NCBI RefSeq assembly: GCF_000245735.1
Contig: NZ_AHTH01000039.1
Span: forward strand, 1 to 64,000
DNA: 64,000 nt
Reading direction: 5' to 3'
Source of the DNA: Alishewanella jeotgali KCTC 22429
GTDB taxonomy: Bacteria; Pseudomonadota; Gammaproteobacteria; Enterobacterales; Alteromonadaceae
The translations under genes were made by a program, and so were the position numbers. The notes beneath the pieces are model-generated. The model was not told the DNA's origin and made no database searches. It was given only the letters and a program-made list of their open reading frames with translations. This document shows positions 10,142 to 19,663 of this stretch, piece by piece. The first letter of the stretch is position 1, and each line of letters opens with the position of its first letter.

Positions 10142-12406
10142 TTAATTTGTTAGTAAATACGGCCGACGGTAGTTGAAGATACCATTCGACAACATATCGG
10201 AAACACCAAAACCTGCTTTGTCACCAAAACCTTTTAACACAAACTGCAAGCTAAAACCTGTATCAAGCCGGCTTAGCTGATTCAAATTACTGATGTTAGC
10301 TTCCAGGTTAGCTCGGAGTTGACGTTTTGCCACCAAGCGCACTGCCCAGCAGCATGACTCATACTGGATGCCAAAATTGGCGTCTATCATACGATGATTT
10401 GTCACGTCCCGGTAGTAACTCGCAATCAGTTGCCAGTTTTGCTGCAGCGGAACCGCGCCAAATAATCCAAGTTGTTGGATTTCCACCCCTGAGACTGCAC
10501 GGCTATAGCGATGGTTCAATTGAAATAAGGTATTCTCGCTGCCTCGGTAATCGAGGCTGGCATTACTCTTAATTAACTTTTTGCTGTCTATATCGTACTG
10601 TAGGGCGCTGCTCACGTACCAACGCCGATACCAATGCCAAATCATTTCTGACGCCAGCATTGATTCGGTTGATACTAAGTCTTGCGTTAATGGGTCATTA
10701 GTCAGTTCTGGTTCTTTCAGGAAAAAGATTTGACCCAAACTGAAACGAAATAATTCGTTGTCAATGTTGTCATAGAAGCGCGTCGTCCAGCCCAAAGTGA
10801 GCTGATTCGCCTCATTTATGCGGTCCAAACCAGAAAAGCGATTCTGCCGGAACAGACCGTAATAGTCGTCCTGTAAGCGCGTGGTATCGTATAGTCCAAT
10901 TAAGCTCTGGTCACGATATGGGATATATAAATATTGAACCTGAGGTTCAAAAGTCTGTAATGCTGGCTCGCCAAACCAATCATATTCGCGCTCAAAGTTA
11001 ACCCTGGCATGCAGCCGGACTTTGGGGATGGTACGACTAATTTCCTGCTGCTCAGCGTTAAGTTGCTGCTCGCTCTGTTGCTGGTAATAAGTGTAAAGGA
11101 GACTGGTCTCTGCTGTAAGTTCAAAGGCTGGCGTAATTAAGGGTAGCCGTATCGTCGGCTCCACATGGATACGATCTGCTGCAGTAAAGAAAGCATCCGC
11201 ATTTCTAAAGTGGGCGTATTGCCCACGCCACAACGCCTGAATATTTTCTGTCAGATGCAGTGGTCTGGCTGAACTTAGGCTGAGTTGCGGAAGAGCTTGA
11301 TAAGCAGTGTTGTAATTACCAAGAATTTCAAACCCTTGCACTTTTAAATGAGAGTGAACGCGTTCACCAAAATAGCTGAGACTGGCTTCACGATATAACT
11401 GGGTATCACTCTGATTATTATAATCAGAACCCAATTCGGTGAGATAAGTGTCGTCACTCACATCGGTAAAATCAATGTAACCACGCCAGCGGCTGGTAAA
11501 GTCTGAGCGATGGCTAAGGTGTCCCAGATAGCGCTGGCCGAAGTCAGCAGCCTTGTCATTATCCCGGTGCAAGTATTCCAGCTGGAGCTGACCTTGGTGC
11601 TGCGGCGTTAAATAACGAAACTCTGATTTTAGCTGAGTCCCTCTTTTACTCATATAACGCGGACTCAGCGTTAAATCGTAGTTCTCGGCCAGATTGAAGT
11701 AATACGGTAGCTCCAGGTCTAAACCAACCCGCTGTGAGCTGCCAACCTTAGGAAGTAGTACACCGCTTTTTCGCTGATCATCAACTGGAAATGTCAGATA
11801 GGGTAAGTAAAACACGGGTATATCTTTAATTTTAAACACCGCGTGGCGGGCTTCACCCCATCCTGAGTCTGATTGAATACTAATTTCTTCAGCGAACAGA
11901 CCCCAACTATTATCCTGTTGCGGGCAGGTCGTAAACAGCGCTTGTTCCAGGCTAAGTTGCTCTGCCGAAGCAGTTAGCGCTCTCGCCTCACCACGGCCGG
12001 CCTGACTAATAAACTGATAACGGGCATCGCCAAGTCGTGCAGAGTTATTGGCCAGATCCGCAGCAAATACCCGACCACTGACATAAAGGTCACTATTGTA
12101 GTATTCAATGCCGCCTTCTGCTACTAACTGTTGTTGTGCAGCGCGATAGCGGGCCCGTGGCGCCTGCAGCAAGGTATCACGCTGTAAGATTTGGACTGAG
12201 CCAGAGAAGTCTGCTTGTTGGTTTTCTATTAACTGAACTTGTTCGGAGAAAATCTGAATTCGGCCATCTTGTGGATCTGCCTGACGTAATACCTCTGGTA
12301 TCGTCATTGGAAGGTAGCAAGTTGCAACAGAATTAGGGTCAGCTTTTGCCGGTAGCGGATGCAGTGCTAGCCAGATGAGTCCTGCTAAACTTAAACCGTG
12401 CTTCAT
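10142..12406 (-). CDS. lptD: LPS assembly outer-membrane protein LptD
   Basis: Outer-membrane beta barrel that, with LptE, inserts lipopolysaccharide into the outer leaflet. The ATG at 12406 is chosen because it opens a clean signal peptide (MKHGLSLAGLIWLALHPLPAKA); the reading frame stays open upstream but that stretch is not signal-like. The 754-residue protein has an N-terminal jellyroll region (IQIFSEQVQLIENQQADFSG) and a long barrel. The cysteines needed for the interdomain disulfides are present: one after the signal peptide (ATCYLP), TTCPQQ, and the C-terminal adjacent pair ESCCWAVRL. It heads the operon running to apaH. Confidence 0.95.
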   Translation of the reverse strand: MKHGLSLAGLIWLALHPLPAKADPNSVATCYLPMTIPEVLRQADPQDGRIQIFSEQVQLIENQQADFSGSVQILQRDTLLQAPRARYRAAQQQLVAEGGIEYYNSDLYVSGRVFAADLANNSARLGDARYQFISQAGRGEARALTASAEQLSLEQALFTTCPQQDNSWGLFAEEISIQSDSGWGEARHAVFKIKDIPVFYLPYLTFPVDDQRKSGVLLPKVGSSQRVGLDLELPYYFNLAENYDLTLSPRYMSKRGTQLKSEFRYLTPQHQGQLQLEYLHRDNDKAADFGQRYLGHLSHRSDFTSRWRGYIDFTDVSDDTYLTELGSDYNNQSDTQLYREASLSYFGERVHSHLKVQGFEILGNYNTAYQALPQLSLSSARPLHLTENIQALWRGQYAHFRNADAFFTAADRIHVEPTIRLPLITPAFELTAETSLLYTYYQQQSEQQLNAEQQEISRTIPKVRLHARVNFEREYDWFGEPALQTFEPQVQYLYIPYRDQSLIGLYDTTRLQDDYYGLFRQNRFSGLDRINEANQLTLGWTTRFYDNIDNELFRFSLGQIFFLKEPELTNDPLTQDLVSTESMLASEMIWHWYRRWYVSSALQYDIDSKKLIKSNASLDYRGSENTLFQLNHRYSRAVSGVEIQQLGLFGAVPLQQNWQLIASYYRDVTNHRMIDANFGIQYESCCWAVRLVAKRQLRANLEANISNLNQLSRLDTGFSLQFVLKGFGDKAGFGVSDMLSNGIFNYRRPYLLTN

Positions 12407-12562
12407 GCTCTTATCTCGTCTATACCATTGTGTTACGCCGCTAAGCGCGGGTTGGCTATGATAAATCAATTTTAGAATTCCTGCTAATCCGATATAGTGC
12501 CGCTTAATGTTGTTACTGTTATAAAAGGCCGTCACCGGCGTTATGGGCCTATATTCGGAGAA

Positions 12563-13363
12563 GTGCAGGTGTGGGGTAAAGTGCTTGGTGCCTTATTCGG
12601 GTTAGCTTTGTTGAAGGTTCCCGGTTTGTTTTTAGGTGTATTGCTCGGGCACCTTGTCGATCAGTGGTTTGCTCGTCGGGCGATAGTATGGTCAGATTTT
12701 TCTGCATCTCAGGGTTCAGAGGATGAACAAGCTCTCTTTATGTACAGTAGTTTCGCGATTATGGGACACCTGGCAAAAGCAACAGGCGTAGTGACTAAGG
12801 CCCATATTGAGCAAGCTAACCACTTTATGCAACAGCTGAGGTTGACCGGCCGGCAACAAAAAGAGGCTCAGGACGCGTTCCGTGACGGTAAGGCCGTTAA
12901 CTTCCCATTTCGCGCTCAAATTGCCGAGTTCTATCAATGCTATCGGAAAAGGCCTGACGTACTGCAATTGTTTTTAGAAATTCAGCTTAGCACCGTTTGT
13001 ACCGGCGGCCGCATTACGCCAGAGCAGCAGGATTTGCTCTGGCAAATGGCAGATATTCTGCGTATCTCCCGCAGTACCTTAGAACAATTATTGCAAGCCT
13101 ATCAGGCAAGGCAAGGCAACGACAGATCAGCCGCAAGCAATAGTCAGACACTGGCTGCAGCCTATCAGGTACTGGGATGCAAAGCGGATGTTTCCGATTA
13201 CGAATTAAAACGGTCTTATCGGAAGCTGATGGCGCAACATCATCCTGATAAATTGATTTCGCAAGGTGTGCCTGAAGCGATGCTTGATGTCGCAAAGAAA
13301 CGCTCGCAGGATATTCAGGCTGCGTACGAAACGATAAAGCAGCAGCGCGCTAAAAACCGCTAG
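12563..13363 (+). CDS. djlA: Co-chaperone DjlA (membrane-anchored J-domain protein)
   Basis: Type III J-domain protein that stimulates DnaK and is anchored by one N-terminal membrane helix. The 266-residue form has that helix (LGALFGLALLKVPGLFLGVLLG), a TerB-like helical domain (about residues 50-180) and a C-terminal J domain (YQVLGCKADVSDYELKRSY) with the HPD motif in MAQHHPDKL. The start is uncertain: GTG at 12563 gives the family's MQxWGK opening, while GTG at 12569 has better spacing from GGAG at 12557, and an ATG lies at 12497. It diverges from lptD as in E. coli. Confidence 0.9.
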   Translation: MQVWGKVLGALFGLALLKVPGLFLGVLLGHLVDQWFARRAIVWSDFSASQGSEDEQALFMYSSFAIMGHLAKATGVVTKAHIEQANHFMQQLRLTGRQQKEAQDAFRDGKAVNFPFRAQIAEFYQCYRKRPDVLQLFLEIQLSTVCTGGRITPEQQDLLWQMADILRISRSTLEQLLQAYQARQGNDRSAASNSQTLAAAYQVLGCKADVSDYELKRSYRKLMAQHHPDKLISQGVPEAMLDVAKKRSQDIQAAYETIKQQRAKNR

Positions 13364-14084
13364 TTTGCAGCCAGCCGAGCAAGGTCTTTACTTGAGTGGT
13401 CAACAGCGCTGGATGCTGATCTACACCCAACAGCGGGTACTGACGATAAAGTGGGTTGGTCATTCGAGCCTGAACCTGACGTTGTAATGCTGTGGCCTGA
13501 GTTGCCGGATGAAAGCTGGGGCTAACAATATCTAACACCGGAAGATTATGATTAATCAGCTGTTGCTGTATCAAATTATTATATGCTGGCTCGGGCCAAT
13601 AGGCTCCGATACTGACCAGAGCGCTGATATTTGCAATGGCTCGCTCGGATAATAATCCTTGTAACAACCCCGCAGTGTTGCCCTCGGCGATTAGAATAAT
13701 AGGCCCTTGCGCTATCAATGACTGCAGCGGCTGCCAGCGCGAGAGTAATTGCTGCTGAAAGTCGGCGAAGCTCCCGCTTTGTTGGTGATAGTCGGGAGCC
13801 GGCAGCATAATTAGTGTCCAGCCCTGGTCTGGCAGCTGGTGGTGCAAATTAAAAAATAGTTCGGGAGCGACGGGTAAATTCGCCGCGGGCATCAAAACGA
13901 CAGTACCTTTCCGGGGGGCACTGGCCTCCCGCATTAAAACGCTAAATGGAAGCGTCGCGGTTTGAATTGACTGCAGCTGTGCTTCAGGATACTGCCGATA
14001 TAAATCTTGCCAGTTGGCCGCCAAATGGGGAAGAGGCCAGCAACAGATGGCGACGGCCAAGACTTGTAATAGCAACTTTGCCAT
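13350..14084 (-). CDS. DUF3530 family alpha/beta-hydrolase-like exported protein
   Basis: A 244-residue protein with a signal peptide (LLLQVLAVAICCWPLPHLAA) and an alpha/beta-hydrolase-like core: the strand GTVVLMPAANLPVAP, a nucleophile-elbow-like GPIILIAEGNTAGLLQGLL, and a late histidine (LGVDQHPALLT). The elbow reads AEGNTAG rather than GxSxG, so the usual serine nucleophile is missing at that place and activity is doubtful. It resembles the DUF3530 family of Alteromonadales and Pseudomonas. Its 3' end overlaps djlA by 14 bases in convergent orientation. Confidence 0.72.
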   Translation of the reverse strand: MAKLLLQVLAVAICCWPLPHLAANWQDLYRQYPEAQLQSIQTATLPFSVLMREASAPRKGTVVLMPAANLPVAPELFFNLHHQLPDQGWTLIMLPAPDYHQQSGSFADFQQQLLSRWQPLQSLIAQGPIILIAEGNTAGLLQGLLSERAIANISALVSIGAYWPEPAYNNLIQQQLINHNLPVLDIVSPSFHPATQATALQRQVQARMTNPLYRQYPLLGVDQHPALLTTQVKTLLGWLQTSGF

Positions 14085-14178
14085 AAGCACCGGCTAATTG
14101 AGAGTGATAACAGCTTATCGGTCGTTGCTGCTAAAGCTTTAATCAACTGATACTTGACCAGGCTCTGTGACATGAAAT

Positions 14179-14514
14179 TTAATTATTTGCACTTAGCAGG
14201 TGCTCAGCAAAGGTAAAAAGCACTTTGTTGTCATGGCTAAACTTAACGTAGTTACCGTGATTTTCTAATAATCTGACCAAGACAGAAGGTTGCATAATAA
14301 AGCAGTATTTCGTGGCTTTAAACTCAACCAAAGCTTTAGCCATTTCACGTAGATGATCATTTGCAGCCAGGCGTTTTGTTTCGTCTTCATCATTACATAC
14401 GTGAGCAGCCTGCTCTAACTGAATCAAAGCGTCAGCAGTGGTTTCTGCCATAACATGAGAGCAAAACAGACCGAGACCGATCAGAGCCCCCAATCTTAAA
14501 AAGCACGACTTCAT
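14179..14514 (-). CDS. Small exported protein of unknown function
   Basis: Predicted 111-residue protein with a clear signal peptide (LGALIGLGLFCSHVMA, cleavage after MA). The mature part of about 88 residues is helical, has two cysteines (HVCNDEDETK and TKYCFIMQP) that could form a disulfide in the periplasm, and ends HLLSANN. I do not recognise the family. It stands alone between the DUF3530 gene and the OmpA-type gene, both on the same strand, with about 90 and 125 bases of spacing. Confidence 0.6.
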   Translation of the reverse strand: MKSCFLRLGALIGLGLFCSHVMAETTADALIQLEQAAHVCNDEDETKRLAANDHLREMAKALVEFKATKYCFIMQPSVLVRLLENHGNYVKFSHDNKVLFTFAEHLLSANN

Positions 14515-14598
14515 TACTCATTCCCAGAGTTTATAATAGCGAACTAAAAATTAGCAGCCTTCCTCCGTCTGGGCAATACCAAAGTTTTTAAAAATAAA

Positions 14599-14628
14599 AA
14601 AGCCGCTGCGAGCAGCGGCTTTTTTCAT
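14599..14628. terminator. Bidirectional terminator downstream of the OmpA-type gene
   Basis: A perfect stem of eight to nine bases (agccgctg/cagcggct) is flanked by A-rich and T-rich runs. On the minus strand it ends the ompA-like transcript. Confidence 0.88.
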
Positions 14629-14641
14629 CACAATTCGCGAA

Positions 14642-15715
14642 TTAACGCATTACAGGTTGTTTGATTTTAGCGGTAACCTTAGCCTCAATACGCTGGTTAG
14701 CAGCATGAGCTTCACGCGTATTGCCTTGTACACGTGGCTGAGTTACACCAAAACCTTTGTAGGTAATGCGTGAACTATCAATGCCTTGCGCAACTAACAG
14801 GTCTGCGATAGCTTTGGCGCGACGCTCTGATAAACGCAGGTTGTAATCTGGTTTACCGATGTTAGAAGCGTGACCTTCAATAAATACTACCGCTTCAGGG
14901 AAGCGTTTCATAAAGGCAGCCAGATTATTGACTTCAGTACGACCTTCGGGTGATACGGTCGCTGAGTCAAACGCAAACAACACCTCGATATCAACATCAC
15001 CTACCCGGTCCATTTTCTCGGTGTAGATAGTACAGCCGTCAGCATCCACTTTATGGCCTGCTGGTGTGTTTGGACACTTATCACGGCTATCTGGTACGCC
15101 GTCACCATCCGAATCTACGACTACCGGTGCTGGAGCTGGTTCAGGCTGTGGTGCCGGAGTTGGTGCAGGAGCCGGCGTAGCGCCGAAAATCCAGCTGGCA
15201 CCAACTTTGATTGATGCGTCATTCCATTGGCTCTTAGAGATACCGCGGAAGCGGTTACCTTCAACAAACAATGCCACGCTTTCGTTGACAAAATGGCGGT
15301 AACCAACACCAATATTCAGCGCATCGAACGCGATGTTATGCTCAAAATGCTTCCAACCACCGACCAGATAAACGTTTGAATTGGCCAGGTGATACATTGC
15401 GTCTAAACCAAAACGATCACCGGTGACCCGAGAGCTTTGAGTTAATGAGTCCATGCTTTGACGGGCATATTCTGCACGTACAGCCCAGGTTTCGTTCAGA
15501 CGATAGCCGATCTCCAAACCAACGCCCCAGCCGTCATCAACATTGTTCCACAATGCTGACTGACCTTTACGAACATCAGTCCAGTACCCTTCGCCAAATA
15601 ATGAACCGAAAACTTTCTTTTCGAGATCTTGTGCAGAAGGTGTATTAGCGAAGGCTTGTGCGCTAAATAGCGGTAATGCAGCAAGAACTGCAATAGCGGT
15701 TGCTTTCAGTTTCAT
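14642..15715 (-). CDS. OmpA family outer-membrane protein
   Basis: Structural outer-membrane protein that links the membrane to peptidoglycan. The 357-residue protein has a signal peptide (ATAIAVLAALPLFSAQAFA), an eight-strand barrel region (about residues 30-190), a Pro/Ala linker (PAPAPTPAPQPEPAPAP), a thrombospondin type 3 calcium-binding repeat (DSDGDGVPDSRDKCPNTPAG) and a C-terminal OmpA peptidoglycan-binding domain with NLRLSERRAKAIADLL. ATG 15715 is chosen because it opens the signal peptide and follows AAGGAG. This domain order is like Pseudomonas OprF more than E. coli OmpA. A strong terminator follows. Confidence 0.92.
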   Translation of the reverse strand: MKLKATAIAVLAALPLFSAQAFANTPSAQDLEKKVFGSLFGEGYWTDVRKGQSALWNNVDDGWGVGLEIGYRLNETWAVRAEYARQSMDSLTQSSRVTGDRFGLDAMYHLANSNVYLVGGWKHFEHNIAFDALNIGVGYRHFVNESVALFVEGNRFRGISKSQWNDASIKVGASWIFGATPAPAPTPAPQPEPAPAPVVVDSDGDGVPDSRDKCPNTPAGHKVDADGCTIYTEKMDRVGDVDIEVLFAFDSATVSPEGRTEVNNLAAFMKRFPEAVVFIEGHASNIGKPDYNLRLSERRAKAIADLLVAQGIDSSRITYKGFGVTQPRVQGNTREAHAANQRIEAKVTAKIKQPVMR

Positions 15716-15878
15716 CCGTTTCTCCTTAGATTCATCCAACCTAGCAAACTGTGGTAAGTTTACCATATTGTTTTCGCAGTATTATTAGTTTAGTTCAAAA
15801 TTAGCTGATTATTTTAACGCCAGTCCAATAATAGCTTGGTTAACTGAATGTTGCGTTAATAAAGGTTCGTTTTTTTCA

Positions 15879-16529
15879 CTAAAATGGACATTCTGCATAA
15901 AACTTCACTCTTTCACCCGATATCGGGTGCAGAATAGTAAGTTCAGCAGCATGCAGTAACAAACGCTCTGCTGCGGTTGCAAACTGACCGGCGTAAAACT
16001 TGTCGCCCAAAATAGGGTGCCCAAGCATCTGCAGATGGACTCTTAACTGGTGTGAGCGGCCGGTCACGGGTTCAAGTGCAACAAGGCTAGAAGTTGACTG
16101 GCGCGATAACACATGAAAATGGGTAAGTGATGCCTTGCCATGCAGATAACAGACCTTTTGCTTAGGTCGGTTAGGCCAGTCGCAGATTAACGGTAGGTCA
16201 ATACTGCCTTTATCCGCTTGGATCTGGCCGGCAACTCTGGCGAAATAACGTTTTGTGGTGAGCCGTTGTTGAAATTGGCGATTCAACTCACGTTGAGCGT
16301 CTTTTGTCAGGGCCATAACCAGCACACCTGATGTTGCCATATCTAAACGATGCACTATTGAGGCTGTTGGCCAAACCCGTTGTACCCGGTATTGCAGGCT
16401 ATCGAAATGCTCCGCCGCCTTACCAGGCACAGACAGTAAGCCACTCGGCTTATTCAGCGCCACTAAATGGTCATCCTGATAGAGGACATCCAAATAGGGC
16501 GACATCGGTGGGTTATAATGCAACAGCAT
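15879..16529 (-). CDS. rluA: Pseudouridine synthase RluA (23S rRNA 746 / tRNA 32)
   Basis: Isomerises uridine 746 in 23S rRNA and uridine 32 in several tRNAs. The 216-residue protein has no S4 domain, has the catalytic motif HRLDMATSGVLVMA with its Asp, and the later GRSHQLRVHLQMLGHPILGD motif. Size and the immediate neighbour rapA match E. coli rluA-hepA, which supports RluA rather than RluC or RluD. The stop of rapA lies one base from its ATG, so the two are coupled. Confidence 0.92.
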   Translation of the reverse strand: MLLHYNPPMSPYLDVLYQDDHLVALNKPSGLLSVPGKAAEHFDSLQYRVQRVWPTASIVHRLDMATSGVLVMALTKDAQRELNRQFQQRLTTKRYFARVAGQIQADKGSIDLPLICDWPNRPKQKVCYLHGKASLTHFHVLSRQSTSSLVALEPVTGRSHQLRVHLQMLGHPILGDKFYAGQFATAAERLLLHAAELTILHPISGERVKFYAECPF

Positions 16530-16530
16530 C

Positions 16531-19434
16531 TTAGTCGTGACTTACCACAATCAGGCGAATGGCATCGAGTTTTAAGCGGGCCTTTTCCAAATATTTTATG
16601 CTTTCGTAACGTTGCTGCTGTAGGTGGTCAATTTCATCTTGTCGAACCAGCGGGTTAACGGCCTGTAATGCCTGCAGACGTTCAATAGTCGCCGTAAGGT
16701 GCTGTTGCAAGCTGACTTCCGCTTTGTGTCGTATCGCCGCTAACTGGGTCATAGCCTGCATCTCTGCTTTAGCCAGCAGAGGGTGGATCATACTTTGTAA
16801 AGCACTGACCAGTTTAGTTCCGGTTTGCCGACCAACGGGTTTTAATTGCCGGTTGAAATGTTCAAAGGCGACTTTTGCAGCTAAATCTTTACCGCTCTTG
16901 TCCACCAAGATCCGAATGGGTGTCGGTGGTAGGTAGCGTCCAAGCTGCAGGGCAGGTGGGGCACTGGCTTCAGCAATGTAAATCAACTCGACAAAAAAGG
17001 TTCCGACCGGCAGGGTTTTATTGGCAAGTAATGCTACTGAGCTATTACCGAACTGCTCATTCGTAAGAATATCCAGAGTGCCTGTGACCATAGGATGATC
17101 CCAGCTCAAAAATTGAATGTCTTCTTCTGCCAGTGCACAGGCTCTATCGAAGGTGACGCTGGTACCTTCATCGTCTAGTCCGGGGTAGTTCATCTGAAGT
17201 TGCTCAGATGGACGCAAGATAATACTGGTATCAGAGCGATCTTCCTGAGCGACACCAAGCAGATCCCAGGCTTTAAACATCAGCATTGGCAACTTTACAT
17301 CCTGATCGAGTTGCGCAACCTGCTGGCATAGCAGGCTTGCCCGCTCACCACCGGCGGAGTTTAACTCAAGTAGCTGATCGCGCCCTTGCTCTAGTTGTTG
17401 TTGCAGTTCTTGCGCTAACGAATGTGCCTGTTCTACTAATGGTGTTATCTCTGCATTATTGTATTGATTCGCAGCCAGCAGTTGCTCCAGAGCGCCCCGT
17501 TGTTGCTCTAAGATCAGACGACCACTTTGGCAGGTATGCGCAAAAGCATTTAAACCGTCCTGATACCAGCGGTACAGAACTTGTTGCGCCGTGTCGGTAA
17601 AGTACGGGATGTGAATTTGTATATCACTTTGCTGACCAATACGGTCCAGGCGACCGATCCGTTGCTCCAGTAAGTCTGGATTGAGTGGCAGGTCAAATAA
17701 CACCAAGTGATGGGCGAATTGAAAGTTGCGCCCCTCACTGCCAATTTCGGAGCATAATAGAATTTGCGCGCTATATTCTTCTTGGGCAAAGTAGGCCGCA
17801 GCTTTGTCGCGTTCGACAATGCTCATACCTTCATGAAACACAGCAGCTCGCACACCCTCGAGTACCCGTAATGCTTCCTCCAGCGCAATAGCTGTTGCGG
17901 CTTTGCTGCAAATCACCAAGAACTTTGCGGGCTTATTGTCTTTTAGTAGTTGCAATAAGTAGGTGACTCTGGGGTCAAATTGCCACCATTGACTGGTGCT
18001 GCCTTCGAATTCCTGAAAAATCATTTCCGGGAATAAATTCGCATTAATACGGGCGGACAGTGGCGCGTCCAGATTTAGATTTTGGTACACCTTTAGTGCA
18101 TTTTTATATTGTTCTGGTAAGGAGAGCGCCGCAGGTTGTGGCAAGCGTTGCGGAAACCCCGTGATGGCTGCGCGACTATTCCTAAATAAAATACGCCCGG
18201 TGCCATGCCGATCCAAGAGTTGTTGTAGTAGCGCTTGTTTAAGCTCGACTAGATCAGCATTGGGTTCGCGCAACTGCCCGATTAACTGCTGACTTTGCTC
18301 ATCAGTCAATAGCTGCCGTAAGTCATCCAGTAATGGTGCACTGGGGGGAGTATGTTGCAACAGTTGCTTTGCCAGGCTGGCAATATGTTGGAAATCTTGT
18401 TCTTGCGCTAAGAAAGCCTGATAGTCGTAAAAACGGTCTGGATCTAATAATCTCAAGCGGGCAAAGTGGCTCTGATGACCTAACTGATCAGGGGTCGCTG
18501 TAAGTAAGATTAAGCCGGCAGTATCTTGAGCCAGGCTCTCGATCCTTTGATACTCTGTGCTAGCCGTCTCAGGTGACCAGTGCAAATGGTGGGCTTCATC
18601 CACAACCAATATGTCCCAGTGACTGCTAACGGCTTGTTCGTGCCAGCTTTTTTTCTTGGTCAGAAACTCCAGACTACAGAGCACAAGTTGCTCGGTGTCA
18701 AACGGATTCTCTGCATCGAGTTGGGCTTGCTGACAGCGTTCCTCGTCAAAAATGGCAAATCGCAGGTTAAAACGGCGTAGCATCTCAACCAGCCATTGAT
18801 GTTGTAAGGATTCTGGTACAACCACTAAGATCCGACTGGCTAATCCAGTTAATAGCTGTTGGTGCAGGATAAGACCGGCTTCAATAGTTTTACCCAGGCC
18901 GACCTCATCGGCTAGCAATACTCTGGGAGCATGCCGTTTGGCTACCTCATGAGCGATATACAGCTGATGCGGAATTAAGCTCACCCGTCCACCGACCAAA
19001 CCGCGTAGTGGGCTTTGTTGCAGTTGTTGTTGCATCTGCCAGCTTTGGAAACGCAGTGGAAAGTACTCAAAACGGTCGATCTGACCCGCGAACAAGCGGT
19101 CCTGCGGCTTATTGAAGCTGAGGAAATGATCGAGAAAGGTCTCGCGCAGCACCACGGGCTCGCCATTATCGGTGCGCACACCATGATAGCTCAGCAGCTG
19201 CTGTTGCTCGCTTAACTCCTGCACCAGGATACTGAAGCCTTCTGCACTTTTAATCTGGTCGCCAACATTAAAGGTAACGCGGGTTAGCGGAGCTTCTTGC
19301 TGAGCATAGAGCCGGGTTTCGCCACTGGCCGGAAACAATAACGTTAGCATCCGCCCTTCAATTGCGATAACGGTTCCTAACCCTAAATCTGATTCCGCGT
19401 CGCTAATCCAGCGTTGGCCCAGTGCAAATCTCAT
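16531..19434 (-). CDS. rapA: RNA polymerase-associated ATPase RapA
   Basis: Swi2/Snf2-family ATPase that recycles RNA polymerase from post-termination complexes. The 967-residue protein has an N-terminal Tudor-like region opening MRFALGQRWISDAESDLGLG, Walker A LADEVGLGKTIEAGL, the DEAH box VVDEAHHLHW, helicase C motifs (CSEIGSEGRNFQFAHHLVLF and EQRIGRLDRIGQ), and the long C-terminal RapA-specific domain. Length matches E. coli RapA (968). It is upstream of rluA in the same operon and divergent from the PhoH gene. Confidence 0.96.
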   Translation of the reverse strand: MRFALGQRWISDAESDLGLGTVIAIEGRMLTLLFPASGETRLYAQQEAPLTRVTFNVGDQIKSAEGFSILVQELSEQQQLLSYHGVRTDNGEPVVLRETFLDHFLSFNKPQDRLFAGQIDRFEYFPLRFQSWQMQQQLQQSPLRGLVGGRVSLIPHQLYIAHEVAKRHAPRVLLADEVGLGKTIEAGLILHQQLLTGLASRILVVVPESLQHQWLVEMLRRFNLRFAIFDEERCQQAQLDAENPFDTEQLVLCSLEFLTKKKSWHEQAVSSHWDILVVDEAHHLHWSPETASTEYQRIESLAQDTAGLILLTATPDQLGHQSHFARLRLLDPDRFYDYQAFLAQEQDFQHIASLAKQLLQHTPPSAPLLDDLRQLLTDEQSQQLIGQLREPNADLVELKQALLQQLLDRHGTGRILFRNSRAAITGFPQRLPQPAALSLPEQYKNALKVYQNLNLDAPLSARINANLFPEMIFQEFEGSTSQWWQFDPRVTYLLQLLKDNKPAKFLVICSKAATAIALEEALRVLEGVRAAVFHEGMSIVERDKAAAYFAQEEYSAQILLCSEIGSEGRNFQFAHHLVLFDLPLNPDLLEQRIGRLDRIGQQSDIQIHIPYFTDTAQQVLYRWYQDGLNAFAHTCQSGRLILEQQRGALEQLLAANQYNNAEITPLVEQAHSLAQELQQQLEQGRDQLLELNSAGGERASLLCQQVAQLDQDVKLPMLMFKAWDLLGVAQEDRSDTSIILRPSEQLQMNYPGLDDEGTSVTFDRACALAEEDIQFLSWDHPMVTGTLDILTNEQFGNSSVALLANKTLPVGTFFVELIYIAEASAPPALQLGRYLPPTPIRILVDKSGKDLAAKVAFEHFNRQLKPVGRQTGTKLVSALQSMIHPLLAKAEMQAMTQLAAIRHKAEVSLQQHLTATIERLQALQAVNPLVRQDEIDHLQQQRYESIKYLEKARLKLDAIRLIVVSHD

Positions 19435-19663
19435 ACGTAATCCTGGCAGTCTAAAAATGGGGCGCCATGGTACAGCGAAAAACGCTCAGATGCATCAGCA
19501 AAACAAGCGGCTGCGGTCATTTTTCTGTCATCTGAATGTCGCAAGGTAGTCACAGGGTAGTTTAAAAAAACTGTCACTCAGTATAGCAGTCTGAGACGGA
19601 TGCACTATGCTGAACTAACAGGATGCAAAAATCTGTGGGTGAAAACAAAAAGGAGCAGTGCCT

